Shown here: piece after piece, positions 1 through 13,122 of the stretch | Numbering within the stretch: position 1 is the first letter of the stretch | Layout: each line of letters begins with the position of its first letter | Assembly (NCBI RefSeq): GCF_964340395.1 | Contig: NC_135563.1 | Coordinates: 16,599,651 to 16,663,650 of the forward strand | DNA length: 64,000 nucleotides | Origin: Glandiceps talaboti | Lineage: Eukaryota; Hemichordata; Enteropneusta; Spengelidae | Direction of reading: 5' to 3' | Made by a program: the position numbers and the translations under genes | Notes under the pieces: model-generated | Database searches by the model: none | What the model was told of the DNA's origin: nothing | Seen by the model: the letters and a program-made list of their open reading frames with translations, nothing else

Positions 1-3000
1 ATCGCAAATTACCCTCGGCGAGATATACATTTGAATGATGGCGAACAAGTTTGTGAACAATTACAAACTGTCTATTTGAAAACCCTTTGACATTTAATTC
101 GTGAATAGTCCTGGCTGTTTTGCCAGACTGTCTCTTCAATTATGTTCCACCTACAACGAAGATGATTGCTCTTTTATTCTCACGCTTTCTTAAGTCGTTC
201 TGTCTTGAAATACTGTAAAGCTTTTACAAGTGACAAATCACTTGGAAAGTTACCCTTGTCAAATGAGTAACATCAATGACCCAAACGGATATGGTAATGA
301 TTGAGTACATAAAAGGTAAAATTATGAACATATTCACAATGGGTATACGTAAGGTCGATATTTATGATCTATAGGTATATATATATATATATATATTTTA
401 AGTAAGTAAGCTGTTTTCAGAATTTCCACATTAGTAATCTAAGAATGGCTGTTCAAAATACCATTCGCAAGGATATTTCCACTTATCGCATTATCGAGAT
501 TCAATGGACAGGGTTTAATTAAAGTCCTCGGCACAACAATATATACACTTTGTCCACAAATATTCCCCTTGTTTATAAAATAAAAGATCCTGCCATATAA
601 GCATTAGTTTTGTCATTTTGGAAGTCATATCATTGTATCTATTTTCAAAACGAAGACTTTGCTGAGCTGATAATGTTTTTAAATAGTCTGAGAGTAAATA
701 TTCGTGCGAAGGTTTAGTTCTGTGTACTTCAGATTTCAAAACATAATTGGCAGAAAAATGGAAATGAAGTGTCCCCATAATCAGATTAAATACGCACTGT
801 AGGTGTATACATATGAACTATTTTCAATCGAGTAAGCCTACAACAATTAATATCTAGTTTGGCACAACAATACAAATTCAGTGATAATATCCCAAAAGTT
901 GTGATAACATGATGTATTGATGAAAAGGTAGACTTAACATTTAGCTCGCCAAGAATTGCAGATTACATCGTCTGATCAAGCTCAACGTTTTATAGATACA
1001 GATGACTCATAACAAAATGTGTGCTAAAACCATGTCTAGGTTTCTCTTCTATAACAAGTCTCCTCTGATCGCAGAAGACTACGAAATTCACTAACCCGTC
1101 ATAAAATGCCCCATAAATCAGGCAAAAAGCATTACGTAATATTCTCTTTTTGTCATTAAAAACGTTCTTTAGAAAAACTGTTTGCATTTCCTTTATGACA
1201 GTTAAAACCCCAAAGTCTCTTATACATACATTGGCCATAAAATATGTTGCCTTTTAAGTGCTAAATACATATCAGGTCCTTCGATCATTAGCATTTCCAC
1301 TCTGGTCATAACTTATCCCAGTGCGTTATGATAGGGAAAATTAAATTAATCCGTTCCACAGAAAGTTTGTAGATCAAAAATGTATATCAACTATTGGTTT
1401 TTATTATTTTAGAAGCCTTAAGCATTTATTGTAGTAAATCTATTATATATCCCCTCATTGCCTTTTCATTAAAAACATCGATACTCGCGACATACAGTTA
1501 TACGATCTAAATAAGGGCAAAATAAGGATATAAAAATGCCAATAATAGGAACATATATCAAAATATTACAACCGATTTCAAGGTTTTCTAGAGATGTCTT
1601 TGACCAGAACGTCCTTTTATCAGTGGTGGACATTTCAAACTGGCTTTGAAAATCTTCTCCTTATGACACATAGACATTAATATTCTCTTCCATATATAAA
1701 CTTTACAAATACACTACAGGATGCAATCGTTAAGAAAATATAAAGTACTTGAAGCCATCTGTTTAATAGGACAGACTAGAGTATCGTATGTTTAGTGTGT
1801 GTATTTGTGCATGTTGTATCCTGGTGTATGGTGTGGCCATGTGTGTCCACACTTATGGTAGGTTAATAGTGTGACAAGGGGGCTGCTTTTCGGCACCTTC
1901 AACGCGAGTTTTAATTGTCCAGTAACGGCGTTCTGATCAAATGCATCTCTAGAAAACTCGGTGTATGAACTATGTAAAATGAACCTAAATACTAAGTCTT
2001 GTGTTATATGATGCTACATTGAGATTGTCGAACACACACGTAGGGCGTTTGTACTACTTTATTCTATCAAAACTTCGATAGTTCTTGTTGTAATATTATA
2101 GATTGAGGAAAGTAGATACATTTCATTTAATATAAATTGTGTCTATCAAAATGAGATTAAAACCGAAATCTCATCTTCAAAGTAATACTGTTTGTAACTG
2201 AAACACGTTTCATTTTCCACTTGAATGTTTCGCCAATAATCAATAGCGAGTTAAGGAATTGCTTCAATTTGGCAGAAACCTTTCATCCAAAAGTAAGTAA
2301 AATTTCAACATTTCTTATGTTCTTCAAAAGAAGCCGTTATGAATGATTTATGTAGGTATGTCAGGGCTTTTAGGAATTTCAAACAACCATTTTGTAGCAC
2401 TCTTCAGTTCTGTTCCCATTTTTCAACTCGCTTTGATGTGTTTGTCTTCTGATTGTAACGTCTTGCAATATGCATTGAACTAAACTATTTTTAGGATAAC
2501 GAATTCTTCTTCCTCTTTATCTAGCTGTTTGCCAGTCGACCTCTGTGTATGTATGTAATGTACGTGAATAAATACACACTAAAAGACTACACTCTTAGAT
2601 CCCTGGGGACACGGATTCGAAATTGACCAGAGCAAAGCAAAGGCAGTGCAAACTGCGTCACCTCCAATTGATTTGTGGTTCTAGGCAATGGTATAACTTC
2701 AACGTGATGACACGGTATTCCCATATTCGATTTACTTAACATGTTTACTCTCTGTAGTTTCATTTCCCTTCAAGCTATTCCAATTTCGTGTAAATGTTTG
2801 TAGACCTCGATATCACCTGTATGTTGTAAATCCAAACGTCAGACGTACCCAAGTAAATTTACAAAGGACTCACAGAATAACGCCGGTATATATGGGCTTT
2901 TTAAAGTGAAAGGGAGGTTAAAGTACTTGTTTGTTACTGAAGGACGAAGATTTAGCATTGAAAATCAACTAGGGTTATCATATGACTAGTTATTAACAAA

Positions 3001-3042
3001 GAAATTATTTGATAAACATTTACTGTATTTTCTCTCATTAAA
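1..3042. other. Intergenic, AT-rich, no gene recognised
   Basis: Only short chance ORFs without recognisable domains are present. A short TA run lies at about 375-398. No splice-bounded exon, RNA gene or transposon protein was identified on either strand. Confidence 0.5.
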
Positions 3043-3156
3043 GGGAAACATCACTCCAGGAAATGAATGCATTTTCAGTCACTGAACAATTCTTGAAATG
3101 ACTCTTCAGAACCCAACGTTTACAAAATAACTTTATTTCCTGGAGTGCTGTCCCCC
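3043..3156. mobile_element. Small inverted-repeat element (MITE-like), 114 bp
   Basis: The left end reads GGGAAACATCACTCCAGGAA and the reverse complement of the right end reads GGGGACAGCACTCCAGGAAA; both continue as AAATRAA, so the core CACTCCAGGAAATRAA is shared in inverted orientation. The interior has no ORF. The same end sequence opens related copies at 33209 and 50239, so this is a dispersed family rather than a chance hairpin. No convincing target-site duplication was found. Confidence 0.65.
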
Positions 3157-3548
3157 TGTAACTCTTATCTACTATTGATCTGCGAAGGAAAGTGGGTAAC
3201 ATTGTGCTACAGTGAAACCAGATATGAACGTGGAGTGTCCCCGTAGGTTTCTAATAGATAATGCAAGTAAAAATACTCATTTTACTCATGTGTAGCAGAT
3301 ATTCGTTAAGTATTCTGTCCTAAAAACCTCTTTGATGTACATAATAAATATAACAAAGTGTTATAAATGTGTACACAGATTTCTGACATGAAATGTACCT
3401 GGTATTTACAAGGTTATTTAATGAAAATACTCATTGTGCAACCTAACATAAACAGTCACATATTGCTTTATCCATATACGTTGCAGTCTATCTAACTTAC
3501 ATACAAAATTTGTATCTTCCATAAGGAAAGGTTGTGTCATAGTTTTAC

Positions 3549-3549
3549 C

Positions 3550-3598
<49 letters not shown>

Positions 3599-3662
3599 TT
3601 CTGTCTGTCGGTCGGTCGGTCGGTCGGTCGGTCGGTCTGTCTGTCTGTCTGTCTGTCTGTAG
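3549..3662. repeat. (TCTG)n/(TCGG)n microsatellite
   Basis: TCTG units with an internal block of TCGG. It produces TDRQ and LSVC open frames on opposite strands that are not genes. It is followed by a short sequence (GATATCTCAAAAACTAC) related to those following other microsatellites here. Confidence 0.95.
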
Positions 3663-3999
3663 ACACGATATCTCAAAAACTACTGCACTAATTCTAATGA
3701 AACTTACTTATGAAAATTACAAATCTGCCTCATATCAATCGAACTAAAGTTTTGGTAAAGGTCCTTAGCAAATTACTGAGACAAACTGACACATTGCCTC
3801 ACCCATATAGCACATACCAGTCAATTGTTAACCCATTAAAGAAATCAAACCTTTCCTAGAAATCATTAAAAAAAGCACCAAGTATTGTCAAATAAGAAGG
3901 TTAGTATGTACTATATTTGCTTACAAATAATTTGTTCATGATATATCATGATAACATAAACAGGCACTCTGGCAGACAGACACAGGCAAGTTAGGCAAT

Positions 4000-4103
4000 G
4001 CATACATACATACATACATACATACATACATACATACATACATACATACATACATGTATACACATACATATATGCATACATGCATGCAGGCAGACAGACA
4101 GGC

Positions 4104-4144
<41 letters not shown>

Positions 4145-4146
4145 GC
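4000..4146. repeat. Compound (ATAC)n-(CAGA)n microsatellite
   Basis: An ATAC run grades through ATGC-containing units into CAGA units. Three overlapping Cys/Val/Tyr open frames on the minus strand come only from the repeat. Confidence 0.95.
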
Positions 4147-7100
4147 ACCAAAACGTAAACAACCCTTCTTGAGCTGAAAAAGACTTTCAAATACATATAT
4201 CAATATTCCCCAGGTAATAATAATGTAAAAGGTTCATTACATTGTCTCTAGGTGTCAAACAAAATACTCGAAAAGGAGTATTTGCATCCTTCGCCAGGGA
4301 GAATCCATTGGTCCTTTTCTTCATATCAATATCTCGAAATATTATAGATATAAATAGATTTAACACATTAACATTACAGACTTACAAATTGGAAATATAA
4401 TCTGTTCAAAAGCCTGCGTAAATAATGAAGTTGGGATATAATTTGAACTGTAAGCAATATTTAGCCATCTGCTTGTCTATCAGAAAAAATGTCTTCTGGA
4501 GAGATCACGATTAGTTGAAGGAAAAGAGGGATTTTTCATTACAACGTTTACGAGATTTTGACACGACTTACTGCATCATGAAAATTGTAGGAAGACGGAA
4601 GACATGGAAAACTCATTAGTGAATAACTATTTTCAAGTAAACGAGATAAGACCCAACTTAAGAGAAATTTATGTACCCACCGTTAGGACTTATCGGTGTT
4701 GTTTGAAAAAAATGACGCCTTTTAGTAAATCAGTGAAGATCTTTCATGACCCGGCCTGACCTTTCTAAATAATACTTGTCACATCTAATGCCTTCTATTG
4801 ATGTATAATTGATAAAATGGTTGATAAATTGCAGAATACTGGGATTTCCTTTTTTCTTCTGGCTATTAACGTTTGGTTAGTTGAAGTGGAATGGGACATC
4901 GTGAACAAACCTTGTGCATGTAATTGTATCCGAGGTATGCATTTTACACAAGTTTTAGAAATACTATTGACATCAAGAATTTAAAGGATGCCAAAAATGT
5001 TGGTATAATATTATTTATGAATGTGTATTCATTTTGACTTAATTTATGTATTTATAAAAAGACTGGAACTCACATATAGTTATAACTATAACACAAAGAT
5101 GCACTCTTTTGATGTCTATGTGACGAAAATGTAAGAAAGCATTGATTAATGGCAGCGTAGATGATGTTTAAAATGACAGTATAAGGTCACTTGTTTAACT
5201 TTGGCGTTATGGTCCGTATTTTTTTTAATTTGGCAATCATTATCAAAGCTGTTTCAATGAAAGTATTTTAACATCCTAGAAAAATTGATTTACGTGTTTT
5301 CGTTGTATTTTAACTATCACTTATTTTTTGGCTGTGCATGATTTATCGTTTGACGTGAAATGTTGATTGATTGAGTAGTCATTTGACTGTTATCAACCTT
5401 GCTATTGATTGTATAAACACTTTTAGCCAGAAGTTTGCTGCACAAATGACATTTACTTCTATTATTCATTACCAGAATATTTTAATGTATTTTTGCCAGA
5501 AGCTCATGTCATGGAATGTAGAGACTTTACACATTCATGCAATCGACTCGTACATATCCACTCCTTCATAGAATCTCTCAGTGATAAGAAAATAAACGAT
5601 TTATTGCTCCACAGAGAACTCCTTTAATACCAACCCACAATACACAATAACAACGTATCAAATCACGATGATGAATTTCACACGCTTGAAAAAGTGCAAT
5701 GATACACAAACAATTAGAACTATCAAGTGTACCCATACACATAACGCCACTCAGTGATACAAATGGAACCTTTCAATGATACCTGTACAACTACTCAATG
5801 ATACTAATAGAATATTGATACACATAGAACCACGCTGGTAATTATAGAAGCACCCACAGATTCTCATAGAAATACATAATTAGACACAAATAGCCACTCA
5901 ATTAGCCTAATACAAAGAACAAGCTTAAGCAATGTTACATACATGAACACCGTCCATAAATAACCGCACCATAATAATCATACAATTTACTCAACAATAC
6001 ACATCGAAATACTCCATCTACGGAATATTATATGCAAATTAGACCAATCAAGGAAGCATATGTGAAAAATATAATGTTATCCAATTCACTGTAATGAGCA
6101 GACTACAGAAGTTTCAAAATGAAGTATTTATCGATGGAGCAAAGATGGATATTTGTGAAAATTGTTACTTAATACAACAGAAAACTCATTTATTCATAAC
6201 AAAAAACCTCTCACCCTTACTCAAAATTGACACTGATACTACCAGACACAAACGACACATTCATTTTTGTGAAATTTACCTGTATTCTTGACTTCGACTG
6301 TCCACCATCCAATTGTCGTAATGCCTAACGACTTAGATGGCGTTGAAGATATTCAAAGGTGTGATTATTGCTAGAAGTGATGGATTTTATCGTCAACTCA
6401 AAACGAAGGATCTCTATTGTAGCAGTGTATTACTTTCAGTCCAAGGAGTCTGAGAGCGAAAGAATGTCTGTAACTATTTATTGTCATACGTTGGCGACAG
6501 TTCCCAGGTCAGACACGTTCACTGGCCTGGGCAGCATATGCTATGGTACCACAGTATGCCTCAAAAGTATATCAGTGTACCATTCAATTCAATTTAATTA
6601 TGTACATCTTTAGTAATTGATATCAACTAATTTAAGTGTCTAAGTTTGAGTAAAGCAAATCTTTAAAACAACAACATCTGCTAATATTGATAGTTATGTT
6701 TTGCGACCTACTTGTTATGATATGTGAACTCAGTGATAGGTCTTTGTATACATTTCCTAATTAGCAACTATATATGTCTATATAATTTCAAACATAAAAG
6801 TCATTTCAAGCCTGGAATTCGAAGTAAGAAAAATAATTTAACTGATATTTTCATCAAAATGGAGTAATGTGATAATTGATATAATGGTTTATGTTAGTCT
6901 ATGATTTTACAAAGATTGTTTATTTTTATTTATTCGGTTTCTCTTTTTTTATATCTTGTTATAGTTGTAGTAACACTAACGTTTGCTGTAACACTATGTT
7001 AGAGTGATGACATACAAACTTGATGGCATACATACATATCTGGCGTAACTTTTTAAAGTTATATTACAGTGTTCAATGTCATTTTTAAAAATGATATTGA

Positions 7101-7432
7101 TTAAAACAGAACATCGCATCTACACATGCACACGAGTAAATCTGCACAATACAGACACTTACAAAGCATATAAAATGATACATCTTACCTCACTATGAAA
7201 TACAAATCAACATCACTGTCGGATGAAACAAGTAAAAGACAAACACAGAACCGTTATATTTGTGTTCACAATGAGATAGAATGTCACGTTTCATGTGTGC
7301 ATGCTATCAGTGCCTGTGTTTTGCTTGTGTAATTCATAACCAAAAACGTTGCATGAAATGTAAAATACATCGCTTCGCCTAATTGATACTATATAGTCTT
7401 TCTGGTTTGATAGTAACTGCATTTGGTAGTAA

Positions 7433-7547
7433 CTGTATAGCTACGGGGCCCGGGGTTCACTATAATCCACTTTTATGATGTAAAAGTGAGACTTGACTAC
7501 TCACTGTAAAAGAGCCTGGCACATTTTCAGAACACGTAGCTATACAG
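7433..7547. repeat. Inverted repeat around GGGGCCCGGGG
   Basis: CTGTATAGCTACG at 7433-7445 is repeated as its exact reverse complement at 7535-7547. The GC palindrome GGGGCCCGGGG lies at the inner edge of the left arm. Loop length is about 89 bp. It may be the ends of a tiny foldback element or chance; no flanking duplication was identified. Confidence 0.4.
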
Positions 7548-7686
7548 CTAATTGACCCATGTGCAAAGGACAATTCGGCGAAGCCAGTAGACTAAGATGA
7601 ATCTAAATGAATAACCGAATATATTGTAAATATGTAATCGTAAGAAATATAAGAATCAGAATCAGAAAGTGACGTGTATCACGATT

Positions 7687-8012
7687 TTAGCGTTCGTTCG
7701 TTCGTTCGTTCGTTCGTTCATTCATTCATTCATCCAGCACATGTCCATCTATCATTTCTTTCTTTCGTTCGTTTGTTCAATCATTCGTTCGTTCGTTCGT
7801 TCAACCATCCATCCATCTATATATCCATCCATCCATCCATCCATCCATCCATCCATCCATCCATCCATGCGCACACCCACCCACCAAGTCAGTCAGTCAG
7901 TCAGTCAGTCAGTCAGTCAGTCAGTCAGTCAGTCTAGATCTGTCAGTTAGTTAGTTAGTTAGTCAGCCAGTCAGTCAGTCAGTCAGTCAGTCAGTCAGTC
8001 AGACAGTCGGTA
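7687..8012. repeat. Compound (GTTC)/(CATT)/(CATC)/(CAGT) microsatellite
   Basis: Successive blocks of TTCG, CATT, CATC and CAGT tetranucleotides, with TTAG units inside the CAGT tract. The overlapping plus-strand open frames rich in His/Ser/Pro and Val/Ser/Gln are repeat translations. Confidence 0.95.
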
Positions 8013-8979
8013 TGTTTGCCTACCTGTCTGCAACCCACCTACCTACCATGTACCATTCAACGAACCAACTAAATGATTGATGACACAATGAATCGAACGT
8101 TTGAATAGTATTGCCATGTCATGGTATATATTAAAGATAATAAAAAGCCATGCTGTTATTTAAATGTACAAATTACATGCATATATTTAAACACTGACCT
8201 ATTTGACTGTTCTAAGGTTCACACAGTAGCGAACATTTCTGCTTTCAGAAAAAGATCGCCACCATCTTTATGAATTATATTCCTTTTGTTTTCACATTCA
8301 CAGACGTTCGAGTCGCGAAAAAGCTATAACTAGAACTATTACTTTTAAAAGGTTACTTTTTATTTTTATTTATTTAATTTGTACACTTCCTAAAGCATGT
8401 AACATTGCAGACACTGACAAAAACACAAATGGTCCTGATATAATTTGTCTATTGACACTGTTTGCATACAAACCTCAAGCTGATATACAAGGTATCACAT
8501 GATAGAAGACATATATGTCGGCTAATTAGAAAGATTGAATCATTGTCAATTAAGGGTTGGTGTATTCTTTAAAGGGCAAAATATAAGTTAACGCTTATTT
8601 CAATATTTTTAAACCTGGAAATCAATGTTTGCATTTCTTGAGTAACATTGCCTGTGTGCTGTTTTGCTTCTGAAACAGGGGCGCACAAGCGCACCAATCG
8701 CTCCTGACATTCACGACTTTTTGTTGTTACGACTACCCAAGCTGAAAATAGTGACATTCATATTTGGGGTGATATAGAAAAATAGCAATACCGATTCACC
8801 TTCTCATGTCAAGTGTGTATTTGTATATGGAACAATATTAAAATGTATTTTACTACCTGAACTGTAGATTTGGGTACATAGATAGGGATTTACCACGAAT
8901 CAATTAATGACTCTTTAAGTTGTCGAGTACAGCATTCCTTTAAGACACAACGATTTTATCACGACCATGTAATGAACCC

Positions 8980-8985
8980 TTTATT
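8980..8985 (-). promoter_or_regulatory. Candidate poly(A) signal for the nAChR-like gene
   Basis: AATAAA on the minus strand, about 880 bp past the stop codon, is the first exact hexamer found downstream of the receptor gene. AT-rich DNA produces such hexamers by chance, so this is only a candidate. Confidence 0.25.
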
Positions 8986-9866
8986 TGAAGGAAAAATGAA
9001 TCATTACTATCAATACTTTAAAAAATTATGAAAATTGAGGTAAAGACAAAAGTGCTAGATAAAGTATAAACTACGGTAAGTACAGTTCTAACTTTAGTGC
9101 TGCAGTAATTACAATTCACAATCGGGTGTACACATGGGTAGAACAGGGTTTATCCATCAACAAGGTTGCGAAACGTCTTAGTGAAAACACAGTCTCGAGA
9201 AAACTATAAATGCATATTATTACGGTGGGCTCATGAAGTAAAACGCTCTCACAAACACTAATTTCAACTCTGGTTTCAAATACATATCCTCCAATAATAA
9301 AATCAATGTACAGTTGCTTTGGATGTATGTGAGATCCGGTTCACTGTCAAAGTGTTCAGGTCTCTGTCATGTAAATGTCAAGTTTAGCTATGCAGAAAGG
9401 ATAAGCAACATAATGTTTCTGTAGGTGATATTGTATTCATACTTTTTTTCCCCAAAATCGTCATTGAGCCTTTGATTGAAAACACACGAATAAGAATATT
9501 CCAAACAAAGAGCTTGACAAACAGATCAGGCTTGCATTCATTTCATCGCATACATATTTTTCTTGATGTCATATCTTTAAAGTGTCCTCCTTTTACTTCT
9601 GATTCTCTTAAACCGTATGTAAAAGTTTACCATCAGATAATGTCTGCAAAATACTGGTCAGAATTAAGAAGACCAAGTCGTAGTAAGAAGTCATAGACTT
9701 GGCACAAATGGTAGGAGGAACCATTAACTTTGAATTGCCACCAACACATTCTTCTTCAGCAATCTGTATTTCGTACCCATGTTCAGTTCAGCTGCAGTAA
9801 CTGTGTTAGCTTGTGTCATATGTACATATAGCTCATGTTAGATTGAGAGATACATCACTGCCCATC

Positions 9867-10522
9867 TTATGGTGGTCCATATAGCTTGGTATATTTCTTC
9901 TCAAGGGGACTAGGGCCTTCTTCATACTCTATCTGTAAGAAAATGACAAGCATGCAACCGATTGTAGCCAGGATATAGAAGAAGAGAAAAACTCTATCCA
10001 CGACAAGAGCAACTTGTTTCCATTCACAACTAGTTGCACTTTGTTTTTTACGGTCATCTAACATTTGTCGCAATGCTTTTATTTCGTTCAAAATTTCTCT
10101 TAGAAAATGTACATTCCCATCAAAGAATCTAGGTAGAGGGTTTGCATTAGGTTGTATATCCGAAGACTGTTGTTGGTTCCGTCTTTGTTTTGGTCCAGGC
10201 GAGTGGTTGGCTAGTCGTCTTGCTTGAAGAACTCCATTCACTGCGTTCCTGAAAGTTGACTCCGGCGATTCCGACATATCGAAAATGGGAGCACTTTCAA
10301 ATTTTCTATGGTGCCGTACATTCTCCCGCTGGATTTTTCTGATGGCAGTCTTCGTGGAAACTTGTCTGATGAGAACAAAGCGAGCAACTTTACCAAGTAC
10401 AAGACGCCGTAACCATCGTGGAACAGGTTGACTCTCAGGTCCTCGATGATGCAGATTAAGCACTGCCACCGACATTGATATTGATATCGAGACAAGAACC
10501 ATGTTAGCTGCATAGTATTGGC
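9867..10522 (-). CDS. nAChR-like subunit, exon 7 (TM3, cytoplasmic loop, TM4, stop)
   Basis: The terminal coding exon (656 bp, phase 1 in) encodes residues 305-521 and the TAA at 9869-9867. TM3 is QYYAANMVLVSISISMSVAV, followed by the family signature NLHHRGP and the basic segment WLRRLVLGKVARF. The large cytoplasmic loop (about 145 residues) is poorly conserved and rich in Gln, Asn and Arg. An amphipathic MA-type helix leads into TM4, VFLFFYILATIGCMLVIFLQ, with a short extracellular tail ending GPP. The acceptor reads CCTGACAG. The 3' UTR is not delimited; the nearest AATAAA on this strand is at 8985-8980. Confidence 0.95.
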
Positions 10523-11744
10523 CTGTCAGGACACACAAGGAAACACAACAGTATTAAGACGTGAAAGGGGAAAGGTCATTGATGACGTTCATGCTGTTTA
10601 ACAAAGCTAGGGTGTAAATATATTGCTCATATTAGTTAGCTTTAGTTAAGTTTAATACAACTGCAAATTGAAGAAAAAAACCTGCCAACACAACAACACA
10701 TATCTTAGGTTTATCAAACCCCCTCTGGCCTTTCCTCTATTTGCTCTCAGGGTGTGTGGTAATCTCCATTTAATTAATGTCTCTTTTAATGCCTTTTACA
10801 TCTTTCATCAAGGGCAATGTGTTCTTAATTATTACACAATCTAGTTCATTTCCGTATTACAATATGCAATCCACCGACTAAAAAAAAATACATGCTATAC
10901 CTTTTCTAACACATATTATGAAAATAATGACTCTAAAACTTTTGATGTTACTTTGTTCAAGTAAACTCCAACCTTTTCTCAAATAAAAATCATTTTTAAA
11001 AAATCAGAGTCACTGTACAAATTTTCAAATAGAGTTTTCTAATAATCAGGCGTCCAAGCAAATGGGTTTGTACCGTATTAACATTGTTCAATTTCTTCTT
11101 CATCTTTTTCTTTCTTCCGCCGTTTAAAAAAAATATGTTTCATGAAAACAAGCGTCTTGTGATAAATATGGTCTGGAACATCGAACCCTTGTGAACCGAT
11201 CGTCATGTTGACTGGTTACATCTCGGATTTTACGAAACAGTTGAAATCTTCTCAGGAACAAGACAAAATATTTACTTGCAACTTTGCATGCATCATCCTT
11301 TGACACAGATCTTATAAGGCAGCAAAGCACAACTTGTTTTGCCCACTCATTCACCCGCAATATTCCCTTTACGAAATCGGCAGTGTTTTTTCAATGATAA
11401 CAAGTAGTCAAGTTAATGATCATTCCAAAACTGAACACAAATAATTATGCCTAGTAACCAAGATTTCTCACTTAGCAACAGCCAAATGGTAGCATAGTTT
11501 TTAAACATAACAATGGAAACGAGACTCCTGCGTATGAGCATTCAAAACAATGAACACAAAGACGTCTAAGAATTAGAAACGAGGCTATGCCCTTAACAAC
11601 AACTTAGACCTTATTGTATATATCAAAGATAACAACAGTGGTGGGTAGTCAGCGAATAATATTCAATATGGATAGTAACCTAGACCTTGCTTTCAGTAGC
11701 AGTCAAATTTTAGCCAACGGGCATGGGTAAGCCAAGCGAATTAG

Positions 11745-11776
<32 letters not shown>

Positions 11777-11972
11777 TGTATGTATGTATGTATGTATGTA
11801 TGTATGTATGTATGTGCTTGTGTGTGTGTGTGCGTGGTGCGTGTATGTATGTATGTACATGTATGTATGTATGTATGTATGTATGTATGTGTGTGTGTGA
11901 GAGCGCACGTGTGTGTTTGTTAAGGAATTCGAAGAATATATCGTTTATGATGAATTCTAAAGTGGTCATTAC
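10523..11972 (-). other. nAChR intron 6
   Basis: A 1.45-kb intron between exons 6 and 7 with donor GTAATG and acceptor CCTGACAG. It carries the ATGT microsatellite near its donor end and otherwise nothing recognisable. Confidence 0.9.
11745..11918. repeat. (ATGT)n/(GT)n microsatellite in nAChR intron 6
   Basis: ATGT units interrupted by short GT runs, about 55 bp from the exon 6 donor. Open frames on both strands here are artefacts of the repeat. Confidence 0.95.
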
Positions 11973-12311
11973 CTAGAATAGGGACGTTGTTCTTCATTGG
12001 GGGCAGTGTTTCTGCCAGCAGCAATAGGTAAACAGTCAATGATAAAAGAACAGTTATTCCCAGACCAACTTTCTCTCCAGACTCAACGGGTAGGAAGAAA
12101 CTGAGAATCGTTGTCGCCGAGATGAGTGAACATGGGGTTATTAAGTAGAATACATAATAAGTAGGAAGTCGATTTAAATAGAGTTTGTAAATAACTTTGG
12201 AAAAGTCTTCATATGGATAGTCAGGGTAATATTGTACAGTATCGTTTGTATTTCTGGTCTCCAAATCCCACAACTGCCACTCTGTGTCACCTTCGAAAAA
12301 CGAGGAGTCTC
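11973..12311 (-). CDS. nAChR-like subunit, exon 6 (loop C, TM1, TM2)
   Basis: This 339-bp exon (phase 1 in, phase 1 out) encodes residues 192-303. Loop C reads TVQYYPDYPYED (about 215-226), with tyrosines but no adjacent cysteine pair. TM1 begins PTYYVFYLITPCSLISATT. TM2 reads EKVGLGITVLLSLTVYLLLL followed by AE: Glu at -1', Lys at 0', Thr at 6', Leu at 9', Glu at 20'. The Glu at -1' with no extra proline is the cation-selective pattern of nAChRs. The acceptor is TTAATTCCAG and the donor CTAG|GTAATG. The TATGTATG microsatellite begins about 55 bp beyond the donor, inside the intron. Confidence 0.95.
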
Positions 12312-12655
12312 CTGGAATTAAATGAGATTAAACACGTTTTGAATCAATCTCTGAGTCAGTTATGTTCTATTTGTCACAGGTGTGCTCAAAATAGCTTTAA
12401 AACAGACAGTTGGGACATCCTATGCTTCTATCTTATTTCATGCCCAAGGTCAAATTTGTCTACACTATGTGATATTATTTAAAATAGAAACCTGAATGAA
12501 ATCCGCGCATCGTTAGCAGCAGTGTTGCAGATTTGTCTCAGTGCTTGTCAATGTTCATACTACTGTAGCAGTGGCTGAGAACTAGAATGGCAATGTTATA
12601 AACCTTCTTTTCTTCATCTTGTGTTATCTTCTTTTCTGCTTATCGTGTTTAAATC

Positions 12656-12740
<85 letters not shown>

Positions 12741-12919
12741 TAAATGTACATATGTATTTTATACTAGTATTCATATTGTCAATATTGACTTAATAATAGC
12801 ACTGAGCTTGACACTTATACATGGGATGACACTTTAACATAAAACACGTATAAACATTACAACAATTTAGAAACACTACAATTGTATGTACTCTCTATAC
12901 TAATGTTCATATTGCTCAC
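12312..12919 (-). other. nAChR intron 5
   Basis: A 608-bp intron (donor GTGAGC, acceptor TTAATTCCAG) containing the TA repeat at 12655-12738 and nothing else recognised. Confidence 0.9.
12655..12738. repeat. (TA)n microsatellite
   Basis: About 40 TA units with one interruption near the start, inside nAChR intron 5. It yields an Ile-Tyr repeat frame that is not a gene. Confidence 0.95.
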
Positions 12920-13122
12920 CTGTACCCATAACTCTGATTTCAGAAGCGTTATGCAACCAAGGACCAAATGAAACACTGCACGACTGTTTATCAAATGGAA
13001 AATTCCACACGTCCATCTTACAGTGTGATTTGATTATTGCTGGTGCTGCCCATAACACTTCACCATGATGCTGCACAAGGCACTGTGAGTTTAATGTAAA
13101 ATCTTCATACTTGTTGTCAGCA
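12920..13122 (-). CDS. nAChR-like subunit, exon 5 (Cys-loop)
   Basis: This 203-bp exon (phase 2 in, phase 1 out) encodes residues 124-190. It starts ADNKYEDFTLNSQC and continues VLWAAPAIIKSHC. The Cys-loop is C157 to C171 with exactly 13 residues between them (KMDVWNFPFDKQS), the defining spacing and FPFD core of the superfamily. GPW at 176-178 holds the loop B tryptophan, followed by the sequon NAS at 181. The acceptor is CACATGCAG and the donor ACAG|GTGAGC. An extra cysteine at residue 137 has no obvious partner. Confidence 0.94.

Larger units (their letters stand above)
3157..9866. other. Region downstream of the receptor gene, no other gene recognised
   Basis: Apart from the microsatellites listed separately and a probable 3' UTR nearest 9866, no coding exon was recognised. 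About 5690-5990 holds degenerate repeats of a motif like CTCAATGATAC...ATAGAAC, an old minisatellite. The short ORFs here show no family motifs. Confidence 0.5.
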
